Both the position numbers and the translations under genes were made by a program. This document shows, in pieces, positions 59,285 through 64,000 of a DNA stretch of 64,000 nucleotides. How positions within the stretch are numbered: position 1 is the first letter of the stretch; the number at the start of each line of letters is the position of its first letter. Under the pieces are notes generated by a model. That model was given only the letters and a program-made list of their open reading frames with translations, made no database searches and had not been told where the DNA came from. The DNA comes from Coriobacteriaceae bacterium (GTDB lineage Bacteria > Actinomycetota > Coriobacteriia > Coriobacteriales > Coriobacteriaceae): assembly GCA_025993015.1 (NCBI GenBank), contig DAJPFV010000001.1, forward strand, positions 496,001 through 560,000, in the 5' to 3' direction.

Positions 59285-59838
59285 CTTAGCGCGAAACCCG
59301 CAACACAACTTTGCGAAATAAATGAAAACCCCAGGTAAACTGTGGTTTTCTTCACTCGATTCTGTCTTTTGGGATTATTCCCACTCGATGGCTCCGGTTC
59401 TGTCGTCCCGTCACTCCAGTTGCACCCAGTTTTCGATGCCGTCTCGAGCCGAGTGCCGCCAAGCATCACCATGTCGTGTTTCATCAGCTTTGGGGACAAA
59501 GGCTGGGACAACTTCAAAACTCTTTTTAAACTCAGGGGGTTGAGTTTTAGTTTTTGTCTCAAAGGGCGCGGCGAGCCGTCTTTGGAAGCTCGAGAGCGCC
59601 GAAAACGCCTGTTTTGAAATTCAACCGACCTTTAGCGCGCAAGCTGCCAGCTGCAATCACAAGCGAATCAGCGCAGGTGGCTTTCGAGCAGTTTGCAAAA
59701 CCGCAGGTCAAACTACTTACCCTTGTCGAAATAAGGGAATAGTTGCAGGCGGTTGCGCCATGAACCGACGAACGGTCTTCGCGGTAACGCGAGAACACGC
59801 TGGTAGAACGACCCATGCAGGTTGGCGACAGGAAGCCG
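59285..59838. other. Intergenic stretch without a recognisable gene
   Basis: Short frames on both strands lack ribosome sites or family features. TATTCCCACTCGATGG near 59387 echoes the end of guaA and may be a scrap of it. Confidence 0.4.
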
Positions 59839-59969
59839 ATGATGGCAGACGCCCAAAGCAGAAAGCCCATCCCCACGGGAGAGCAGCAAATCGAGCACCT
59901 CAAACAGAAGGGTGCCTTCTTCGTGCTGTACACCGAAATGGAAGCCGCGCGCATCCGAGATCCCGAGTT
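59839..59969 (+). pseudogene. N-terminal remnant of an Abi-family gene
   Basis: MMADAQSRKPIPTGEQQIEHLKQKGAF and LYTEMEAARIRD fit the start of Abi (AbiD/F-type) abortive-infection proteins, which begin with a KPxxTxEQQIExLKxKG stretch. The homologous part ends after about 40 residues and runs into the yjdF leader. Confidence 0.5.
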
Positions 59970-60039
59970 TTTAATCCAACTCAACCCTCAACCCGCAGCC
60001 CCTCTCGAGGTCACGCGGTGCGCCTGCGGTAACCGCTCG

Positions 60040-60150
60040 TGCTACAATGCGGACATCAGAGATGAAAACACAGTCCCCGTCGGGTAGTCGTGGGCGTGCG
60101 GGAGTCCGCATCAGCAACCTGCCTCCTTGGTTGTCCCTTCTCTGCATGGT
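60040..60150 (+). promoter_or_regulatory. Structured leader of yjdF, candidate yjdF riboswitch
   Basis: CAGAGA (60057-60062) can pair with TCTCTG (60139-60144) as a closing stem. Inside is the TGCGG/CCGCA hairpin (60097-60110) and the conserved-looking GATGAAAACACAGTCCCCG stretch. It lies directly upstream of yjdF, the gene after which a known azaaromatic-binding RNA class is named. The match to that class is from memory. Confidence 0.6.
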
Positions 60151-60175
60151 CATCTACATAAAGGAGGAACCAGCC

Positions 60176-60595
60176 ATGCAGATCAGCGTGTCGTCCACTC
60201 TGACCGTATTTCATGACGGTCATTTTTGGGTCGGGCTGGCGGAACATGTCGAGGACGGAAGGTACGGCGTCGCTCGCATAGTCTTCGGCGCGGAGCCGTC
60301 CGATGAGGAAATCCTGCAATTCGTTAGAAGCAAATGGGCGAAGCTCGCGTTCTTCGGTGACGGTCCCGCCGAGGGAAGCAAGCCTGCGAAAAACCCCAAG
60401 CGCCGCGCCCGCGAGGTGTCGAAGGCCCTTAAGCAGCCGGCGATGGGGACCAAGGCGCAGCAGGCGCTCGCGAGTCAGCGGGAGACAATGAAACGGGAGT
60501 CGGTCCGAGCAAGAAGTCAACGCCGCGCGGACGAGGCGGAGGCGCGCTTCGAGCAGCGGAAGTTGAGGCGCAAGCAGAAGCATCGCGGGCATTGA
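60176..60595 (+). CDS. yjdF: YjdF-family protein (DUF2992)
   Basis: The ATG at 60176 with AAAGGAGG gives 139 residues. The N-terminal half QISVSSTLTVFHDGHFWVG and YGVARIVFGAEPSDEEIL is the DUF2992 signature. The C-terminal half is a long basic helix (RARSQRRADEAEARFEQRKLRRKQK). Its function is unknown, but it is linked to defence against aromatic or intercalating compounds through its riboswitch. Confidence 0.88.
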   Translation: MQISVSSTLTVFHDGHFWVGLAEHVEDGRYGVARIVFGAEPSDEEILQFVRSKWAKLAFFGDGPAEGSKPAKNPKRRAREVSKALKQPAMGTKAQQALASQRETMKRESVRARSQRRADEAEARFEQRKLRRKQKHRGH

Positions 60596-60705
60596 TCGCC
60601 ATCTGTGGCAACCCTTAAGCCCTTATACAGAAGCGGTGTCAGCTTCACTTGAAACCGCCACCGCTGTCTATTGCGCCGCCCGTCGACAGCCAATCTCTAT
60701 CCCGC

Positions 60706-60905
60706 TCAGAAGGTCCTCCCTTCCTGCATGAACTCGGGGATGTTGGCATGGATGATGCCGTCCCTTTGCTGAATGGGATCGCTTCGCGTCAACAGGTACT
60801 TGGGGTAGTTGTCTCTGATCTGCTCGAACGGGCGGTATTCGCGCTCCTCGGTGGACCGGTCGGCCATGATGGTCATTGCGACCTGAACGTATGCATAGCC
60901 CATCT
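60706..60905 (-). pseudogene. C-terminal remnant of an AAA/DUF4143 ATPase
   Basis: LRNLEMGYAYVQVAMTIMAD, STEEREYRPFEQIRDNYPKY and QRDGIIHANIPEFMQEG match the end of ATP-binding proteins with DUF4143/restriction-like folds. The upstream part is missing or scrambled. It may once have belonged to the same type as the 48455-48651 scrap. Confidence 0.65.
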
Positions 60906-61187
60906 CTAGGTTTCTGAGGATGAAGTCACATTCTTCGGGTTCACGGGCAGCCCCGAGAAGCGCTTCATCTGGCAATATTTGGTCACGGGGTATTGGGCGT
61001 GACGGACGGCAGCAAAAGTCACAGATGAGCTGGATATTTTCCCCGGCGCTTCTATGAGCTTTCGCGCAGAAATAGCTTTTGGGTCTTTGGCGTGCTGAAG
61101 GGCCTCGCTCATGAGGCAAGCCATCTCCCCCTCGTCGTCCCGTTTTGCGTTGGCTGCAATCAGGGCGAAGGCGCGGTTGCCTGATTC
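60906..61187. other. Stretch between ATPase remnant and intact ATPase
   Basis: Minus-strand short frames are present (SEALQHAKDPKAISARKLIE) but I cannot assign them. Likely degraded coding sequence. Confidence 0.35.
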
Positions 61188-62402
61188 CTATATCGCCCAA
61201 ACGGGCACGGCCTCCACGTTTTCGGCCAGCAGATACGGCTCCTTGGTCTGGCAGACGACGTGCCCGAAGCCCATCTCGTAGTCGGTCATGCCCTCCAGGC
61301 AACCGAAGTTCTTGATCGCATCCTTCTTGACCAGCGCATTCGTCTTGATTTCAACGGGATGTAAGATTCGCCCGTCTTGGATGACCAGGTCGATTTCGCG
61401 TTTCTTGGAGTCGCGGTAGAACCACACGTCGCGCAGGTTCGCCCCGGCGTTCATATGGCTCTTGAGTACCTCGGAGACGACGAAAGTCTCGAACACGTGG
61501 CCCGCCATCGCGCCCACGCGTAGCTGCTCGGGGGTCGTCCATCGGGTGAGGTGGCACACCAGGCCCGTGTCCATGAAGAAGATCTTCGGCGTTTTGGTGA
61601 GGCGCTTCTCGATGTTCGGGAAGAACGGCTCGACGATGCGGACGATGCCCGAGGCCTGAAGAATCGAGAGCCAGGCCTTGACCGTCTTGTGGTCGGCGTC
61701 GATGGCGTTGCCGATGTCCGAGGCGTTGAACAGCTGGCCGGTGCGGGCGGCGCAGGCCACCATGAAGCCGTAGAACTTCGCCTCGTCCTTCACGTTAACG
61801 AGATCGCGCACGTCGCGCTCGAGGTAGGCGCGCTCGTAGTCGGTGTAGAACAGGTCCCAGTCGACGTCGGGGTCCTGCAGCTCCGGCATGCTGCCGCGGT
61901 GGATATGCCGCCAGAGGTCGAAGCCGTCAGGCGCTGACACGTCATGCGGCTTGAGCATAGAAGGTACGTATCTGCAGGGGTTGTCACTCTTTCCTGCGAG
62001 CTCGCGCAGCGACAGGGCGGGCATCTCTATGATCCTGATGCGACCTGCGAGCGACTCGCTCACGCCCTTCATGAGGTGGTAGGTCTGGGATCCCGTGAGC
62101 ACGATGCGCCCCTTCTCCGCCGACTGGTCGACCAGCCACTTCACCGGCGAGAACAGCTCGGGCACTCGTTGGATTTCATCGACGATGAGCGGCAGGGAAT
62201 GCATCTCGAAAAAAAGAACTGCGTCGGATTTGGCCTGCACATACGCCGCGGGATCCTCCATGGTGACGTAATCGAACGTGCTCCCTAAGTGCTCTCTGAG
62301 GACGGTGGTCTTGCCTACCTGGCGTGCACCGGTGACCAGCACGACTTTGCCCTGTTTGAGCATCCTGTCGATGGTCCCTTCGATTTCCCTGGCTATATAC
62401 AT
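61188..62402 (-). CDS. AAA ATPase with DUF4143 domain
   Basis: The ATG at 62402 gives 404 residues. MYIAREIEGTIDRMLKQGK leads to Walker A TGARQVGKTT and Walker B LPLIVDEIQRVP; the GSQTYHLMKGVSESLAGR sensor region follows. The DUF4143 domain has FYTDYERAYLERDVRDL, then a winged helix and a C-terminal PD-(D/E)XK-like end (REIDLVIQDG and HPVEIKTNA). Such ATPases are widespread, mobile and poorly understood; roles in phage defence or DNA transactions are suspected. The start codon lies in a hairpin. Upstream guaA ends 84 bp away on the same strand. Confidence 0.88.
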   Translation of the reverse strand: MYIAREIEGTIDRMLKQGKVVLVTGARQVGKTTVLREHLGSTFDYVTMEDPAAYVQAKSDAVLFFEMHSLPLIVDEIQRVPELFSPVKWLVDQSAEKGRIVLTGSQTYHLMKGVSESLAGRIRIIEMPALSLRELAGKSDNPCRYVPSMLKPHDVSAPDGFDLWRHIHRGSMPELQDPDVDWDLFYTDYERAYLERDVRDLVNVKDEAKFYGFMVACAARTGQLFNASDIGNAIDADHKTVKAWLSILQASGIVRIVEPFFPNIEKRLTKTPKIFFMDTGLVCHLTRWTTPEQLRVGAMAGHVFETFVVSEVLKSHMNAGANLRDVWFYRDSKKREIDLVIQDGRILHPVEIKTNALVKKDAIKNFGCLEGMTDYEMGFGHVVCQTKEPYLLAENVEAVPVWAI

Positions 62403-62434
62403 AATGCCTCCCATCTTCCGATAGGAGGCATTAT
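62401..62434 (-). promoter_or_regulatory. Start-codon hairpin of the DUF4143 ATPase, copy B
   Basis: ATAATGCCTCC and GGAGGCATTAT are perfect 11-bp arms. On the minus strand the 3' arm holds the GGAGG ribosome site and the first bases of the ATG, so folding would block translation. Confidence 0.72.
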
Positions 62435-62456
62435 TTCATTTGCTTGTACTGTGGTC

Positions 62457-62483
62457 AAATTTGGGAATTCAGTTCCCAAATTT
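62457..62483. repeat. AAATTTGGGAA palindrome, copy B
   Basis: AAATTTGGGAA and TTCCCAAATTT around TTCAG, directly after the guaA stop. It may act as the guaA terminator, or as an operator of the ATPase gene. Confidence 0.7.
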
Positions 62484-62485
62484 CT

Positions 62486-64000
62486 CTACTCCCACTCGAT
62501 GGTCGCGGGCGGCTTGGACGTAATGTCGTAGCACACACGGTTCGCGCCGGGGACCTCGGCCACGATGCGGCCGGAAATGCGAGCCAGCACGTCGTAGGGC
62601 AGCTTGGCCCAGTCGGCGGTCATGGCGTCGGAGCTCTCCACGGCGCGCAGGATGATGGGGCGCTGGTAGGTGCGCTCGTCGCCCATAACACCGACGGACT
62701 TAATATCGGGCAGCACCGCAAAATACTGCCAGCAGCTGTGCTCGGAGTTGCGCTCGCCGGTCTGCTCAAACAGACGCTGATTGTAGGCATCCAGCTCCTC
62801 GCGCACGATGGCGTCAGCGTTCTTGAGGATCTCGAGCTTCTCCTTGTCGACCGCACCGATGATGCGAATGGCAAGACCCGGGCCCGGGAAGGGCTGGCGG
62901 AACACGATGTGACCCGGCAGGCCCAGTGCCAGACCAAGTGCACGGACCTCGTCCTTAAAGAAATGATCGAGCGGCTCGATGAGGTCGAAGTGCACGCCCT
63001 CGGGGAACGGGATCAGGTTGTGGTGGCTCTTGATGGTGGCCGTCTTGCCGCCCGTCTTGCGAGCGCCGGACTCGATGATGTCGGGGTAGATGGTGCCCTG
63101 AGCCAGGTACTTGACCGGCTTGCCATCGGTCTCGAGCTGCTGCGCCACGGCGAAGAACTCTTTCCAGAACTGCGTACCGATGATGCGGCGCTTCTCCTCG
63201 GGCTCGGTCACGCCGGCCAGAAGCTCGGCATAACGGTCCTCGGCGTGGACGTGGATAAAGTCGACGTCAAACTGCTTGGTGAAGACCTCCTCCACCTGCT
63301 CGGGCTCGCCCTTGCGCAGCAGGCCGTGGTTGATGAACACGCAGGTCATCTGCTTGCCCACGGCGCGAGCGCCCAGCGCAGCCACGACGGAGGAGTCGAC
63401 GCCACCGGACAGGGCCAGAATCACGCGGTCGTCGCCGACCTTCTCGCGGAACTCGGCCGTCATGGTCTCGACCAGGTTGTCCATGCTCCAGTTGGGCTCC
63501 AGGCCGCAGATCTCAAACAGGAAGTTGCTCAGCAGCTGCTGACCGTACTCGGAGTGCTTGACTTCGGGGTGGAACTGCGTGGTGAAGATTTTGCGCTCGA
63601 CGCACTCCATCGCAGCGACCGGGCACACGTCAGTGCTGGCGGTAACGGTAAAGCCCTCGGGCACCTCGGAAACGGCGTCGCGGTGGCTCATCCACACGGT
63701 CTGCTCCATGGGCGTGGAGTTAAAGAGCTTGGCGCCGGCCGTGCGCGTGATGGTGGCGCGGCCGTACTCGCCCACCTCGGAGTGGCCGACCTTGCCGCCG
63801 AGCGTCACGGCCGTGATCTGATGGCCGTAGCAAAAGCCCAGGACGGGAAGGCCCAGGTCAAAGATGGCGGGATCGATAGACGGAGCGTCCTCGGCATACA
63901 CGGAAGCCGGGCCGCCGGAAAGGATGAGCGCAGAGGCGTTCATCTCGCGAATCTCGTCGGCCGAGATGTCGCAGGGGACGATCTCGGAATACACGTTGAG
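62486..64000 (-). CDS. guaA: GMP synthase (glutamine-hydrolysing), 5' end outside window
   Basis: The gene runs off the right edge, with about 505 residues visible; the first few tens are missing. The glutaminase domain has SGGPASVY and the nucleophile in GFCYGHQ. The ATP-pyrophosphatase domain has LSGGVDSSVV, and the C-terminal dimer domain ends CYDITSKPPATIEWE. It makes GMP from XMP, ATP and glutamine. The sequence shows no frameshift. Confidence 0.96.
   Translation of the reverse strand, partial: LNVYSEIVPCDISADEIREMNASALILSGGPASVYAEDAPSIDPAIFDLGLPVLGFCYGHQITAVTLGGKVGHSEVGEYGRATITRTAGAKLFNSTPMEQTVWMSHRDAVSEVPEGFTVTASTDVCPVAAMECVERKIFTTQFHPEVKHSEYGQQLLSNFLFEICGLEPNWSMDNLVETMTAEFREKVGDDRVILALSGGVDSSVVAALGARAVGKQMTCVFINHGLLRKGEPEQVEEVFTKQFDVDFIHVHAEDRYAELLAGVTEPEEKRRIIGTQFWKEFFAVAQQLETDGKPVKYLAQGTIYPDIIESGARKTGGKTATIKSHHNLIPFPEGVHFDLIEPLDHFFKDEVRALGLALGLPGHIVFRQPFPGPGLAIRIIGAVDKEKLEILKNADAIVREELDAYNQRLFEQTGERNSEHSCWQYFAVLPDIKSVGVMGDERTYQRPIILRAVESSDAMTADWAKLPYDVLARISGRIVAEVPGANRVCYDITSKPPATIEWE

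Noticed and set aside
59285..59838. Possible small genes between the radical SAM gene and the Abi remnant
   Set aside because: All short frames lack start signals; only a faint guaA-end-like scrap is seen.

Overview
This 64-kb window is GC-rich bacterial chromosome from a Gram-positive anaerobe, most likely a gut Coriobacteriia member close to Collinsella. The evidence is mixed. Strong purine-rich ribosome-binding sites and high-GC codon use are seen directly. There are many flavin, [4Fe-4S] and radical-SAM enzymes, OFA-like MFS carriers, a LuxR regulator next to a large secreted protein, and an LAxTG-type wall anchor. No rRNA, tRNA or CRISPR array was seen.

Layout. 0-9 kb: housekeeping and accessory singletons (ClC channel, LOG protein, K+ channel, hybrid sensor kinase with periplasmic-binding domains, flavin-binding protein, MalY-type aminotransferase, trmO, an XRE-zinc ribbon-TipAS regulator, glutaredoxin). 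9.25-11.9 kb: a small island with a DUF1016-like protein and a toxin-antitoxin pair. It is bounded by 181-bp direct repeats that duplicate the 3' end of the neighbouring radical-SAM gene. 11.8-14.4 kb: an ACGX-repeat peptide locus (precursor, flavin/ferredoxin protein, radical SAM/SPASM maturase) with a divergent HxlR regulator. 14.4-16.1 kb: a macrodomain-SirTM sirtuin pair for reversible ADP-ribosylation. 16.1-17.5 kb: a tRNA-dihydrouridine synthase and a palindrome-rich stretch.

17.5-23.6 kb: a TetR-controlled regulon with an agmatine-deiminase-family enzyme, an atypical carbamoyltransferase and two paralogous MFS carriers, joined by shared CTACCG-type operators. 23.6-31.1 kb: a MacB-like ABC exporter, then a thiol-redox/polyferredoxin cluster including a 48-codon CXXC protein, divergent from a two-component system. 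31.1-34.5 kb: decayed genes, a hypothetical protein and a PadR-DUF1700-DUF4097 operon. 35-41.8 kb: a LuxR regulator, a 1455-aa secreted surface protein and a lipoprotein. 42.2-46.5 kb: type II topoisomerase subunits B and A. 46.6-49.7 kb: flavodoxin-like proteins (one frameshifted), two MerR regulators and remnants of AAA/DUF4143 ATPases.

49.8-57.7 kb: two old-yellow-enzyme/2-enoate-reductase-type flavoenzymes. The second lies in an operon of TetR, membrane-anchored Ntn amide hydrolase, enoate reductase and a two-subunit aconitase X. The first two genes of that operon each carry a near-identical palindromic operator. 57.8-64 kb: an HxlR regulator divergent from a radical SAM enzyme, yjdF with a structured leader, Abi and DUF4143 remnants, one intact AAA/DUF4143 ATPase with a start-codon hairpin, and guaA running off the window.

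The strongest leads are the ACGX peptide locus and its interrupting island, the carbamoyltransferase lacking ornithine-type motifs, the hydrolase/enoate reductase/aconitase X operon, and the covarying 5' hairpin of the DUF4143 ATPase family.
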